This document shows, piece by piece, positions 32,943 through 46,185 of a stretch of 64,000 nt of DNA (within the stretch, counting starts at the first letter, position 1; each line of letters begins with the position of its first letter). The notes beneath the pieces are model-generated. The model saw only the letters and a program-made list of their open reading frames with translations, searched no databases and was not told the DNA's origin. A program made the translations under genes and the position numbers. Source of the stretch: Corbicula japonica (Eukaryota; Mollusca; Bivalvia; Venerida; Cyrenidae); assembly GCA_038501625.1 (NCBI GenBank), contig JAZAYU010000179.1, forward strand, positions 310,001 to 374,000, read 5' to 3'.

Positions 32943-34571
32943 AAAACGTAAATCATTTATTATAAATGATAACAATGCGCAAAGTATCAACACGAATTAT
33001 TTAAAATACAAGGTGTGGTGGAAAACAACCAAATAAACTCCGTGACTTCAAACAATTATCAAGAACACGTGAATAAATATATTGCGTTAAGAAAACAAAA
33101 GTGACATTCGAATAAATGCATTTGCAATTCATAACTTTTTGTTCAAAGGAACTCGCCAATCTTGGTATCCGAACTATTATGGAATGCACATGAAACTATA
33201 TACATTTGCAGGCGTATCGAAATATTATACCTTGAGAAAAGTATTGACCTTTAAAGTATATTTATTTTGTTTTACGCATTTTTCTAAGGTATGATATTTC
33301 CTCAAATATCTTTTCGAAAAATGTTTTATGATTTTATACACTGGCAGTGTTCACTCAAGAAACCCCCATGTCTACAACTTGTCTCCTCATGCACGAGCTT
33401 ACCAACAGGGGGATAAGTCCTGGCTATCTTTACACTTGGTGTATATATATGTGTGTATATTGTTATTGTTTGAACAACAATTTTTCACGGCTGAAACCTT
33501 TATAGTAAAAGTTACTATTCAATGCTAACCACATTAAATAGTTATCAAATATATTTATTTATAGCTGAATATTGAACATTACATCGATCCTAACGAACGT
33601 TGGTTGATAAAATGGTTAAATTATCTATGATTAATTTTATTGAACGGTATTTTGCTGTAGGAGAATTTTTGAGAATATTCTTTATGTATCGATGAACGTG
33701 CAACGATGATTGTAGACGGCCCTGGACAGATAGATGATGTAGACGGCCCTGGACAGATATATTGTTCACTAATCATGTTGTGTATAACCAACATTAAGTT
33801 GTTTGTATGAAGGGTAACACTAAAGATGAATATACACGGTCGTATATTTTTTTCTGGTGTGATACATTTTAGGGTTCAGTTGGATAAATCCAAACTATAA
33901 TATGATTTACAAGGAAGACTAACACAGCTCTGCTTTTATGGCATATTGAAAAAAAATTTAAAGCAACATGTCGTCCATTACTCTTTTCCTATTTTGAAAA
34001 TCAAAATGAATATAATATGAATACGTGTACTTATAAAATAACAACGATTGTGTAAATCTTCCAGTGAAATAACCATCACTATTTTAAGTGCAACAATCTA
34101 ATAACTTATTTTGACACTAGTTATGTTTTTAACTATAAAAATGCTAATATATGGTCAGTGGATAAAGAAATGCTCGGAAAATATTGCTGATAATTCTAGT
34201 TTTGCTGTTTCACGCTTTCCACGAGAGACCTCGTTACGCAATTCCAATTTGAGACATTTGATACGCAACAACAGGCATTTTAACCTTTAGAGTGCCTTGG
34301 CATATTTGCATTGTTTTCGGTCAACACACTCTCAAGATATTGCAAATAATGTCACCCTACTTTTCACTATCCTGTGGGTTTTTGATCTGTATATATCCGT
34401 ATAGACATGACTAGTGTAAATTAATCATGTTTGAAATAATACTTTTCTTTCTGTTACGTTCACATTAGAATTACTGCTTAAAATTGTTCTCAGTATGGTA
34501 ATGTTTTACTTTCTGAAACTGTTTATATTATAATTATCATCTTGTTTGTAAATATGAATATTGATTATCTT
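32943..34571. other. No gene; short tandem duplication
   Basis: A 25-bp unit GTAGACGGCCCTGGACAGAT occurs twice in tandem at about 33712-33760 (copy 2 57932-57976). Open frames at 33001-33189 (minus) and 33328-33528 (plus) have no supporting motif. Confidence 0.4.
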
Positions 34572-35687
34572 AAGTAATGAATAAAATGTTGTTAATAAAA
34601 ATTAATATACTATTTTACTAGCTAATTTTATTTTGGGGACTTGATTTGATTAAGATACATGTATGATACAATAACTGATATGATCCGGAGTTTGATAAGC
34701 GAAAAATGTTATTTATATTATATCTTTCTTGAATATGTATGATCATAAGCAAAAACATATTGATCACAGTATATTTGCGAAGGCTTAAAACCGGTAAAAT
34801 TAATATTGGTTTCTATAAATGCTATAATAGTTTTTTTTATAATATTTATTCACTCAGAATTTTAGTTTTTTTGACAAATATGTTGACGGGAAATATGCAT
34901 AACTTTGATGTTCATTCGCCATCTTTTAAAACTAAAAACTACATGATATATTTATTATTTATATAAAAGATTTTGAAATCAGTCTGATAATTTTAAAGAT
35001 TAAACATATAAACAAATATTGTTAAAACAGTGATATCCAGCCGATACCCATTGAATATTTTTGCCACCTGAGGATTCTCATATAATCGTTAACAAATATT
35101 TGTTATGTTCCGAAATCTGACTGGCGGTAGATTCAGTAACAGCGAACAGAGATGTTAACAAATTATTGTTAACAATTCTGCCTATTTTCTTTCTGCATCT
35201 TTGTCAAGGGGAAAAGTTCACGCTTTAACAAAGATTTGTTAAACTCCTTTTACTGATGGTAGATTCAGCAACAGCGAACAGAGATGTTAACAAATTATTG
35301 TTAACAGCTCGGCCGATTTTCTTTCCACATCTCTCCCACGGGCAGAGAACAGTATACTCTTTAACAAAGATTTGTTAAACTCATTTGACTGACGGCAGAT
35401 TCAGTAACAGCAACCAGAGATGTTAACAAATTATTGTTAACGATTCGGCCGATTTTCTTCCCACATCTCTGTCAAGTGATGGGAATAGTTTAACAAAGAT
35501 TTGTTAAACTCCGATGTTCAAGTGAAATAGTGACATAGTGTATGCAGTTATTTAGTAAAAGCTTTAACAAATATTTGTTAAAGACGCTATTTCCTGAAAC
35601 TTTGTTGAAATAAAATAAAACCTGAAAAAGTTGTAGAAACTTACAACTTGATCACGTGGAAATGATCAAACACAATTGGAAGCTGTT
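34572..35687 (-). repeat. Terminal inverted repeat B (right end of the 23-kb unit)
   Basis: Inverted copy of A, 1116 bp, ending GGAAGCTGTT at 35678-35687. Eight palindromes at about 35088, 35153, 35223, 35286, 35360, 35421, 35488 and 35563 keep the order seen in A. B is much closer to C than to A. It carries the same short open frame (34739-34966, plus). Beyond it lie 45 bp of AT-rich DNA and then the N gap. Confidence 0.9.
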
Positions 35688-35732
35688 TTAAAGCAATTTT
35701 TCTTTCATAAAATGATATACGAGTATCTATTA

Positions 35733-36232
35733 NNNNNNNNNNNNNNNNNNNNNNNNNNNNNNNNNNNNNNNNNNNNNNNNNNNNNNNNNNNNNNNNNNNN
35801 NNNNNNNNNNNNNNNNNNNNNNNNNNNNNNNNNNNNNNNNNNNNNNNNNNNNNNNNNNNNNNNNNNNNNNNNNNNNNNNNNNNNNNNNNNNNNNNNNNNN
35901 NNNNNNNNNNNNNNNNNNNNNNNNNNNNNNNNNNNNNNNNNNNNNNNNNNNNNNNNNNNNNNNNNNNNNNNNNNNNNNNNNNNNNNNNNNNNNNNNNNNN
36001 NNNNNNNNNNNNNNNNNNNNNNNNNNNNNNNNNNNNNNNNNNNNNNNNNNNNNNNNNNNNNNNNNNNNNNNNNNNNNNNNNNNNNNNNNNNNNNNNNNNN
36101 NNNNNNNNNNNNNNNNNNNNNNNNNNNNNNNNNNNNNNNNNNNNNNNNNNNNNNNNNNNNNNNNNNNNNNNNNNNNNNNNNNNNNNNNNNNNNNNNNNNN
36201 NNNNNNNNNNNNNNNNNNNNNNNNNNNNNNNN
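35733..36232. other. Assembly gap of 500 N
   Basis: Exactly 500 N, a placeholder length. It lies between repeat B of copy 1 and the start of copy 2, where copy 2's left repeat and flank would be expected. Open frames reported across it are artefacts. Confidence 0.99.
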
Positions 36233-36785
36233 TGATTTAAAATCGCATTCGTGTAACATTAAGTAATTTAATATCATCTTTTCTAAGCATGCATTTAATT
36301 TATATTCTATAACAATATTATGTTTTTATTTTATTATTTCTCAAGATTTTACTTTAAGATTCAGGTGTACAGTAACTCGGACTTACTCCAGATTGGGTAT
36401 TTTACTATGAACACACATTTACTTAAATGTCTTTAAATGTCATAAACACTTAAACCGTTTTTGATTCGCTTCTTCGAACAACTCACTGATAACAGAAATC
36501 TTGTTTAATATACTCATGTATTATGATACATAGCGTTGGTAAGATGGCACTTTGTCTTTTTCATTTTTAAACACTATGTAAAATCCGAAATCTAGAAATG
36601 ATATGTGTAGATTCCTGGAAAATTATAGCGACCATTTCACAGCATGAACGTTGATACCAATAACATTTTCTCTTTCACATCTGCTTGTATTGTTTTAACT
36701 ATTCCGTGATTCCAGCTTCAGTAGTGATGACTAATGTACCTAAAATTAAATATAAAAAGACATGAAAGTTAGCAAAAGATGAAAT

Positions 36786-36967
36786 TCAAATAGCCACAGA
36801 AAAAAAGTTTAGAAATGCAAGTAATATATAACCTATAAAATGAGTAAAAGCAAGAGAATCTAATGGATTTTCGCCTTGAAATGGTCTTTGTAAAATAATT
36901 TTTCCGCTGGGTGTGTTAAACAAGGTGCTATTGTGCACCAACCTCACTAAATGTCCATACAGGCTTT
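36786..36967 (-). CDS. Candidate terminal exon, membrane protein (copy 2)
   Basis: Same exon as 14193-14374: strong minus acceptor, split codon start, C-terminal hydrophobic segment and TGA. No coding differences seen from copy 1. Confidence 0.35.
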
Positions 36968-37848
36968 CTATGAACAAACAAGTACAAGATGTTCATCATT
37001 GAGATAAACTCTAATAAACTATTGTTATTTATTCTTGTTGTAATGGTCTAAATAAGATGTTAATAAATTGGCGATGACTGTTCGGGTGCATTTTTGTTGT
37101 ATTAGCCGCTTAACAAATGCGTTTGTTTTCATCATGCGAAAATTGCATAGCTTTGCATGACTTCAGAGGTTGATGATTTTGTTTTTTTATTTATCCTACT
37201 GTGAGGAAATTCCGCTGGTCGCTCCAGCCTAGGCAAATTTAGCTCGACTTAATTTGCCTATAATTTCGCAAAAAATAATATGGCATTATTGGCAACAAAA
37301 TAGAAAAATAACTGTTAAAGCACGTCACGGTTGACAGAATAAATGACTCACATGTGTGACTAAATAACGATCAGCACCAAAACTAGAGATTTTTTTCAAG
37401 ATTGAGATGTATATTTTTACCAGATTGATATCTACTTAATTCAGAAAAATTAGTTAAGACCGATATTTACGGTGTTTAAAATTGCGAAAAAGTACGTGTG
37501 ATCATTGCGTATAATCTGTTGAAACAAACTAGTAATGTTTCAATCTTTATATTTTCGGCTTATTTCCGTTAGTATTTTTTTAAGTAAAATGTAAATACTG
37601 TCAGAAAGTGGCATATCTTTTTCTAAGATGAGATTCCCAGAAACGGGAAAGCTCTCCTAAAAAAAACACATATTTTGAGTACATGCTTATATAATGTTAT
37701 AGCAAAATAAACGCAGACGTACGAATCGTTTAATAAAAAGGTAGATATAGCGTTAGTATATAGCAACTTGCAATAAAATTATGGTGTAAAACGTTACACA
37801 GTCAGATGATAGAGCAGCGCGCGTTATCAACACAATGTGTATTCTTAC

Positions 37849-37985
37849 CTTAATTTCATACAAAACATAAAATGATCAATGAGTTCTAAATATATAAACA
37901 AATAAAAGCTATGCTTTCTTATCTGACCATCAGGAGACCGGTAATAGCTACTGAATTGAGTAATACGAGGGTAAATCGTGTTGCT
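37849..37985 (-). CDS. Candidate internal exon (copy 2)
   Basis: Counterpart of 15270-15406. One base differs and is synonymous in the open frame. Acceptor and donor are intact. Confidence 0.3.
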
Positions 37986-38108
37986 CTAGACAAATCGATA
38001 TGTGTATAAGAATTGTAACTTAGAGAATAAATGAAATGAGAAAAAATACAAAACAAACAAGGTTTTAACAAATTAAGCTTACTGTACTTTCTAAACGTTC
38101 TCTTAATT

Positions 38109-38297
38109 TCAATCAACCAACATGTTTTCATTCAAGATATTGTACAATTCTTTTAACCATGATTTATTAAGCAAGGGTGCAGAGGAGGAGCAGACAAAAA
38201 CCTTGATTTTTTCATAGTGCATTTTATGCAAAAAACCTATCATTGTGTTACATGTATATGCTAAGCGTCTTGGAAGTATAAACAATATTTCATAATT
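38109..38297 (-). CDS. Candidate terminal or alternative exon (copy 2)
   Basis: Counterpart of 15530-15718 with one Phe-to-Tyr difference near the start. Open to TGA at 38109. Confidence 0.3.
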   Translation of the reverse strand, partial: NYEILFILPRRLAYTCNTMIGFLHKMHYEKIKVFVCSSSAPLLNKSWLKELYNILNENMLVD

Positions 38298-39485
38298 CTA
38301 ATTGAAGAGTTTTACGGATAAGTTTACAATCTCGTTTTGTGATGTTTGACGAATAAGAGATTTCTATTTCTTTTCTTTCTTGTCATTACGACGAACTCCT
38401 AGATCTTAAAGTGTGTAGTGTTAACATGATCTTTCCAAAATCACAAAGATTTGTTACTTTTCTACTGTTTTGTTCTTGCAGAAAATGATATACTTTTTAT
38501 GCCAATTAAAACAGCTATTTTATAGGAATTGTTATTAGTCATTAATGAAAAATACAGCCTGTTTTAGGGGGGTTGATTTGCAATACTTTTTTTAATGATC
38601 TTAACTATTCTATAAATCCGTTGAAAATAAATTGCAAGTGTCTTAGTGTTTGAGATAATTATGCCTGTCTGTATCACTTCTTCGGTTTTTTTATGTACGT
38701 CGTTTATGTAAATTAGAAAATCACAACAAAACAAATGTGATTGTCTTCAGGACTGGTGAATTCTTTTATTCGACCAGTACACCTCACTTTGTAATTGGAT
38801 ACCTCATTAAGCTTCTTGGGCAACTTTATGATTCCTGGGGTGAAGTGCTTAATCGTAATGTCATGATGTAACTGATTAACTAGCAGATAAGAAATCCAGG
38901 AGATTCGGGGATATTAAATCATTTTTGTACAGATGTCTTCCTTTCTAAATAATGCGATAAAATTTTGCATAACATGAACTTAACTTTTTTCTTGGAGGTT
39001 ATAACGATAAGTCATTCGGATAAAAAGGAAATTACATGAACATGTCAGTAATCATTATCCACAATTAAGGTAGCTTGCACAATTTCAATCTGGGTGTTAG
39101 CTATAAATCAGTTCTCGGCTTCAAATAGATAAAGAAAACTTAACTGCACATTTTTATAAATGTTGTCGAATTGCAATAATCAAGCAATCATCATTAGAAT
39201 CCGAAGAAAATGACATGTTATATGTTGCAAAACATTAAATGGCTAGCCTGGCGACAAATAAGATTTTTCAAAAGAAATGTCATATTAAATTAATATGGTT
39301 TTACTTATTTTATAATATTTTATTTCACTTTCTTAATCAGTTAACCATCAACCATATTCTAAAAGATAAATAAAGTTTATAAAAACATATAGAAACAAAC
39401 ATATCTAAGACATATTGTGAATTCAAAATATTATATGAGACTTTGTTTATGATCATTAATCATTGTTCTATGAATATGCGTGCTA

Positions 39486-39843
39486 TCACTTCTTTAAAAT
39501 ATCAATTTTCAACTCTTTAAATAGTAAAAGGTACAAGAACTCACGTTCCTTTTTGTATATCAAGGGTGTTCGGGTGAAAACATAAGGCCCTGCATGTTTT
39601 ACAATGTATAAGGTTGCAAGAAAGAAAGAAAATGAAACTGTAGCTAACGGGATGAAAATGCTGTAACAGTTCATTAATTTGAATATATTTACTGAAGTTG
39701 TTTCGGTGAATGTCATTAGGTCGCCACAATTTTCACAATCTAATTGTGCTCCACTCTTCATCAATAATATCATTATTTCATAAACCGAAAACACTGCAAC
39801 TATATAAGTAACAAATGTCAAGAATAAATTTAGACTTGTCAGC
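39486..39843 (-). CDS. Candidate exon with two membrane segments (copy 2)
   Basis: Counterpart of 16907-17264, with identical residues. The internal GTGAGT donor is at about 39539-39544. Confidence 0.4.
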
Positions 39844-39864
39844 CTGTTACAATTGTCCACTTTT

Positions 39865-40092
39865 CAACACTTTCCTCGATTTTACGGCTAGGCTAACAGT
39901 GTAGATCCAGAACAGCCGGCACAAGCGTGCTGTATAATCAGGATTTGTATTGTTCGCTTTTTGATTAATTAACATATTTTTACCGAAAAGCTAACAGTGC
40001 AGATCCTGATCAGACGGCAAGCTTGTGCGGACTGTTTTGGATCCACACTGCCTGTCCGCTCGTTAAAATATCGCGTGGCGGAAAGGGTTAAA
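39865..40092. repeat. GATC-rich foldback MITE (copy 2)
   Basis: Counterpart of 17286-17513. It differs at the right end (AAAATATCGCG for AAAAAAACGCG). Confidence 0.8.
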
Positions 40093-40515
40093 CGTTATTT
40101 ACTGCATTGTCACGATCTTGAATATGCAACATCCTCTCTTCGAATATAGGAGTTTAGCATATGACATGCAAAACATGTACAAATTAATGTTGTAGAATAT
40201 TGTAATGATTGTTGGAGGAACGCGTTCTATCTAAAGAATACTTCAACGTCTACGAATGTGTTGGACAATTACTCGCTTTTATAGAACACATCAAAAAATT
40301 TTACCTCGCGCTATATAAAAATGATTTATGATTTATTATTAAGACCCTATCCCGTCATTGAAACATAATACTTTCAAGAAGTTTAAGCTCATTATTTACT
40401 TTTTAAAATAAATGCATACTATAAACAACCCAATTGTTTACAGCGATACACATTAAACGATAACAAAAGAACACCTTTATTACTGATAAAATATAAATGT
40501 AAGGGGAATACTTAC

Positions 40516-40724
40516 CTATCAGTGTTTATGCGGAATGTTGACCTGATCTGTACATGCTTCAACTTATGTTCGTGTTCTACATTCTCATATCTTAAACGTA
40601 AATATATATATATATCAACACAAAATAACAGCATATACATAAGCAATTCACTAAACGAATATGAAAATGACGGAAATAAAGGAACATGTTCTCCAAACAT
40701 ATAAGCATTGGTCAGCGGGCCCAT
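40516..40724 (-). CDS. Candidate exon with upstream ATG (copy 2)
   Basis: Counterpart of 17937-18004, but here the open frame extends from ATG at 40724 through a hydrophobic stretch (LLMYMLLFCVDIYIYL) to the GTAAGT donor at 40510-40515. The extension depends on seven AT units near 40602-40615, where copy 1 has six. An acceptor (GAGATTTTAG) lies just upstream of the ATG. Either the longer reading is real and copy 1 is frameshifted, or only the 22 codons next to the donor are exonic. Confidence 0.3.
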
Positions 40725-41018
40725 TTTTCTAAAATCTCGGCTTATTTTTTTAACAAAAGTTGATAAACCTAGTAAGCCTGAGTTTAAACATCACAAATAT
40801 AGTATGGTTTTAGTATAATACGTAATAAGAGACATTCATGTGACCAGAACTACAAAAGACATTTTAGAATATTAAGTTATCACAAATTTTCACGATTGAT
40901 AACGCTGGCGGCTTTAAGACCGTGCTTTCAAAACAATCAAACGTAAATAAGATTTTTGGAAAAGATAACAAACATAATACAAATTTTATGTTACTGTTAT
41001 AAAACATATAACGCTTAC

Positions 41019-41077
41019 CATTTTAGAGATACCATCCACAAATTTGCGTGTCATAAGACAAACCAAATCTTTATCAT
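41019..41077 (-). CDS. Candidate 59-bp exon (copy 2)
   Basis: Counterpart of 18438-18496, identical, with intact acceptor and GTAAGC donor. Confidence 0.4.
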
Positions 41078-42453
41078 CTGAAAAATAATATCCGAACTTC
41101 GATAACGAAACATAATATTCACAAAGACTCCCAACTTAACAACACGACTTGCTTTCATATTTTGAATTATTGTTTTGTTGAAAAGACAGTCATCTAAACA
41201 GCCCTTTGCATTAAAAAAAAGTCACTACAAGTCTTAAGAAGCCTCTGCTTTGATTCAAAATGAAACAACTTTTTCGCTCAATAACTTCTTAAGTGATTTG
41301 CAATAACAACCCACTTCAGCTTAATTTCTGCAATTCCAGAAGTTTGAATACACTTCCATCACGTGACTACTTTAATCGCATTTACAACACACTCACAGAA
41401 CATTTAGTTTGAGGGTAGAAGGCTAGCCTGGCAGACGGCTAGATGGTTCTATTTTAGTTACCTGTATAAATATTTTAGATATATTTTGTTTTTAAATTAT
41501 TATTTTATAGTTCTTAGTTTCTAATTCTGATGTCTGTCGCAGTTTTGGGAGCTAAGGGAATGTAAAAAAAAACAACAGAAAAACGAAGTGCAGGGTAAAT
41601 TTTCTTGATATATTTTTGGATGACGGATAAAAAATAAAACAGAATATAGGGACGGGAGCAAGTCTAGAAGCAGGCTACTCTTGGGTCAAACAAAGTTTAG
41701 TTTGTAGAATTTCCAATATCTGTATCGAATCGGTTAATGTAAATAGAGATAAAATTGCCTGTATCTGATAAGCCGTGTAATCTAGTTCTCCCTCTCTCTC
41801 TCTCTTAAGCACCTAATAGTTTAGAAATACGTTGAAATACATGATGAAGATTTTCTATTGTGTTAAAAGTGAATGAAATAACATTTTTCTCAGTTCGTTA
41901 TAATCGTGATTTAAAAGTTATTAAAAGTGACAATAAATTATTTTTTGTATCACACTCGTATTTTGATCATTAATCCTTACCCTTACGAGATTTGCCAATA
42001 GTTCAACCTGTAATTGTTCAAAGGTCAGATTTGTAACAATTATTTGGCTAAATAGCAGTTGGTGTATGTTCAGTTGTGAATTTAGGTTTGACTACAGTAA
42101 TTTAACTCACATAGACTCCTATTCAAGCTTCAAATCTCCTATTTCAAATGAGCTATTGAGCCAACGCCTTTATATCTGCTTTTTTGTTAAAACTATTTAA
42201 GCTGTCGGTGTATAATTATATTCATTGTTCAAAGGTTTGATTTGCAGCACTTCATTTGCTGAATAGTTGGTCGTGTGTGATAAGTTGTGAATTTAGGTTA
42301 GACTACAGCAATTCATTTCCCATAGACTCCCAGCAAAGCTTCATATCTTCTATTCTAACTAAGCTATTGAGTCAATGTATTGAAATCTGCTTTTTGCGAA
42401 AACTAATCTAGAGACATCATACATGTAAATACACAGCAAATAAATAGCCTTAC

Positions 42454-42652
42454 CAGTAAATTTAAGCAATTTGCGCTGAAATACCACCACCCTCAGCCAC
42501 GCGCCACTCAAGTTCAGTTTCACTTTGTCAAAAGTATAACCCATGTTGCAGATAAAACTTTTCATTAACTCAAAATATGAATGCAAACGTTTTGTTTCAA
42601 CTTCTTCTATACACTGTGCATGAAGATCCGCTATGTAATATGAGTGAAAAAC
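42454..42652 (-). CDS. Candidate 199-bp coding exon (copy 2)
   Basis: Counterpart of 19871-20069, identical, with intact acceptor and GTAAGG donor; phase-compatible with 41019-41077. Confidence 0.45.
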
Positions 42653-42922
42653 CTAACAGATTATGTATAAAAGTGATATTAGCGGAATAAAACATATGAT
42701 ACTTAAAATGTGGTACATTATTTTGTATATTCGTTTGGCTTTAGTTTGTATTTGCAAACTAAAATGAATTTATTACACAGAAAAGGCGGACAAAGGAAAA
42801 CGAACCTGGAAACGAATAAATCACTTTTGTCATAAGTTTTGACAGAAAACTTATTTTTTAACAATTATATTGTATTGAACACCTTATTTATGACTTAAAT
42901 TTATGGCGGATATAATGATCTT

Positions 42923-43433
42923 CATAATCACCATTATCTAAATTATCATCATCAACACCATCATCACTATCGTCATCATCATCATCATTAACACATCTAT
43001 CTTTAAATAACGACCTCACATCATTACACAAGCACGCGATTACCACTGCCACTGCTATCATCATCATTACAATGTGCATCACGATTGTCATCATCATCAC
43101 ATAATGATTTTACATTCTTTCTTTCATAGGAAAAAACACCAGATAAAATACAAGTTTAGTTTTATGTATTCGTGCAACAATTTAACATAATGTGATTTAT
43201 GACATGATGATAATGATGATGATGATGGTGATCATGGTGATTCTCCCTATGACAATGGCGGTCGTCTTAATAATTGAAAAAAGAATTGTTGTTGATAATG
43301 GTGATAAGCACATTTATATTTTCCGTGTTATTGATGATGGTAACGATGATGATGATAATGGTTTGAGTGCTGGTTCTCCCTATGATGATATTGGTGATGA
43401 TGGACAGATGTCTTTTGTCACACGATAATGATG
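42923..43433. repeat. Paired ATC/GAT microsatellites (copy 2)
   Basis: Counterparts of 20340-20520 and 20612-20850. One clear substitution (GTGAATCTCC to GTGATTCTCC) near 43238. Confidence 0.9.
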
Positions 43434-45462
43434 ATGTATCTGATTTTGCTATAATTTTCAATTCTATTTATTTTATATCACAACGTATATGTCATTAACA
43501 TTTAGGTTTTGACTGTCAAATCCAGTAGACGAATATGACATGTCACTCAGATGTCAATATTTAACAACGCACAAGACATTATACTGCTTAAAATTGTACA
43601 ACCTAATAAGACTGCCCATATGCGCCCCGGAAAAAGAAACATACACAAACGGCCAGTTTTTATATGGGTGGTTTCAATATCCCAGCCAATATAGATTCGG
43701 ATAGTGTTGAATCACCCCAAGGATATACTTCCTGCTTTATAAACTTTGCCTTTGGCGGTGTCTGTGATATGCAGGATTTATATTCTCAGATCCCCTGTCA
43801 AAATTCTGTTTTGTTTAGTTCCGCCCATTGTTTTCTCAAACCCTTTCTTTTATCTGGGGATCATACGCCGCTGAACATGGAATGATATTAATCTGAAAAT
43901 ACCGCATTGAAGGTTCCATGTTCACCGTCATATGCATACCATCGTTTGGGATGGATCAAAATTTTACTGTTTATTGGTGTAAATATTGAGTTGCCCTCAA
44001 CCCGGGGCTAGGCGGCGCGGGTAGTAATATGCAATGTGTAATTCCCAATATTCAATGTTCAGTAAACAAAATTATTTCATCTATTCAAAACATACAGGAA
44101 AGTTGGGATTTATTTACATTTAAGAAAATTACTGATTTCTAACTGAAAAGACCCTATTTTAAACGCGGTATCGCAAATACGGTGCCAAAAATATATGGTT
44201 ATCAAAACGCCTATGTACTGTATCTGTTAGAGTTCAATATTGGTGATCTACAGAAAGTAGACACGGCGAAGCTAGACCGCAGGCGGAGATAGCTTTCTCC
44301 ATTTTTTTGTGGATCATGGAACTTGAATTCTAACTTATTTGGTGTTCGCAATCATTTGATCTTCTAGCTCCTTCCACGTTGTAGTATCGTGGTAATATGG
44401 CGCGAAAGTTAACAGCCGTGTTGCTCGCTTATACTTGATCATTTCATTATGTGTACATACGATTTTGTTATATTTCGAATAAAAAATGAAATTTACACTC
44501 CATTTTTAGCAATTAAGAGCATTGGGTATTTAAAAGAATGTTTTTTGGCACGTGTTTGTAAGAAAACCCCAAACGGGAAAATAACATTATTTTGATTACA
44601 CCCAGGTATGTTCATATATAACATTGTCATGTGATAATCTTAATAATTTAGCATGATTTGTTAGTTGATATAAAATAATACATAACTTCCGGTGATATAT
44701 TGCAGGATTTATCCTGGGGCGGAGTTCGGATAAGAAAGGATATATCTACAAAATTTATATGAACGATGGCGCGCAATAAATCTCACACTTTATCGCTAGA
44801 AGAGCGAGCTCTATGTATAAGTTCGATTCTAACACGACATAACTGAGTGAACAATCGAAATATATTTTACCAAATTTTAACGCATTGTTATAAACGCAAA
44901 TGGGTTCTAAGTACGGCTTTTAGTGTTATTCCCTTAACCTTATTCAAAGATTGATGACAATTCAAAGATTGAATAGAAGACTTGATTACATGTTCATCAA
45001 ACCGCATATCTTTTGCTGTCCAGTCGTCGTTAGAACTGTATATTTCAATTTTGCATTTAATTACGGAAATCACATGGCGTCGTTAAAATGGCGCGTTGAC
45101 GTCAGCTAAACTTTGCCATAAAATTATAATTGTTTTATGTAAGTATCTATACCAATAAAACGAAGAGGTTCGCCGATTTGTGGGAGATACAGCGCGATCT
45201 CAGGTTATTCTGTTCTTTGTCTCCAAAGCTATGATATATGAGTATCTAAAGTTGTCATTTCATTTTTAGAAATGTACCGGAAAACAACTAAGGCTAAAAT
45301 TAGAAATGTACGCTACAAATAGATTAAAAAATTGCTAAAATTAATCGAACAATATACTTACGTAGCTGCGCCAGTCAGTGTCAGTTATTTTGTTTTGTTC
45401 TTATGTTGTTACATTTGTTTATTTAATTTCTTATTTTTATTACCTAATTTATAACGAATAAA
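43434..45462. other. Two unproven open frames, otherwise no gene (copy 2)
   Basis: Counterpart of 20851-22925, with frames at 43664-43885 (plus) and 44888-45073 (minus). Minor indels include loss of CGTA-type bases near 44834. Confidence 0.2.
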
Positions 45463-45629
45463 ATCTACATATTGGCATCAGAAAAGCAAAGAACTTGTCA
45501 TGATCATATTTATCTGTAAACTGACTTATCATCAATCTTATATAATAACAGATACGGAATGTTAAAAATGGCGTTTTCTGATGCCAATATGTAGATTCTC
45601 GGCGCCCGCGCTTGGGCTGGTCCCGGGCC
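45463..45629. repeat. Foldback MITE lacking its left outer arm (copy 2)
   Basis: Counterpart of 22926-23124. About 76 bp, including GGGGACCCGCGCAAGCG, are absent, so only the inner ATCTACATATTGGCATCAGA arm remains to pair with the right arm. Confidence 0.7.
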
Positions 45630-46007
45630 ATCTTGTATAAATGATATCTCGTTGAATTACTGTTGAATCATCATATTATGCGCTAAAGTTTCGCTTATTA
45701 TGTGATATCACAAACGAGCGAAATTAAATCCCAGCGAAAATTTATGTCGTCACGTTATAAGTTTATACCGACCTCTAGTTACGGCAAACCCGTTACGCCG
45801 ACGCGCGATATTTTATAATGTGTTTTATCACAGTGACTGTTACATGTATTCAATTGGAAAAACATCGCATCATGTTAGAATTTGCTATAAATAATAATGT
45901 TTTGTTCCTTTTTATTCACATTATTCTGACAAATTGTCGCTTTGGAATAAAAAGTAAAAACTGCTTTAACCCATTTCGTCATAAATACGGGTTTTATCAT
46001 GTGTGCA

Positions 46008-46185
46008 AACAGTGTAGATCCATATCTACCGGCTAATCCGCACCGCCTTATGTGCACTGTTCGCATCTTGGCAAAAAAATAAAATAAATAAACTAAAAGA
46101 AAGCAGTGTATAATCAAGATAAGTGGGCACATTCGTGCCGTCTGATCACGGATGTACCGGATGATCTGGATTAACAATGTTCGTC
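46008..46185. repeat. GATC-rich foldback MITE, diverged (copy 2)
   Basis: Counterpart of 23505-23682. Confidence 0.65.

Larger units (their letters stand above)
13641..34484 (+). repeat. Copy 1 of the duplicated interior block
   Basis: This block is present again at 36234-58702 in the same orientation. Offsets between matched landmarks drift from +22593 (14193) to +22579 (16907), +22583 (19776-21302), +22503 (23315), +22482 (24364) and +22589 (27072). Each step reflects an indel. Only a few substitutions per kb are seen by eye. Copy 1 alone carries 29721-32647. The ends of the block abut repeats A and B. Confidence 0.97.

Noticed and set aside
12409..35687. Polinton/Maverick or other virus-like element
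   Set aside because: Length and TIRs would fit, but no polymerase, integrase, capsid or ATPase motif could be found in the interior frames.
35676..36277. Open frames across the first N gap
   Set aside because: Almost entirely N; artefact. The same applies to frames at 58643-59394.
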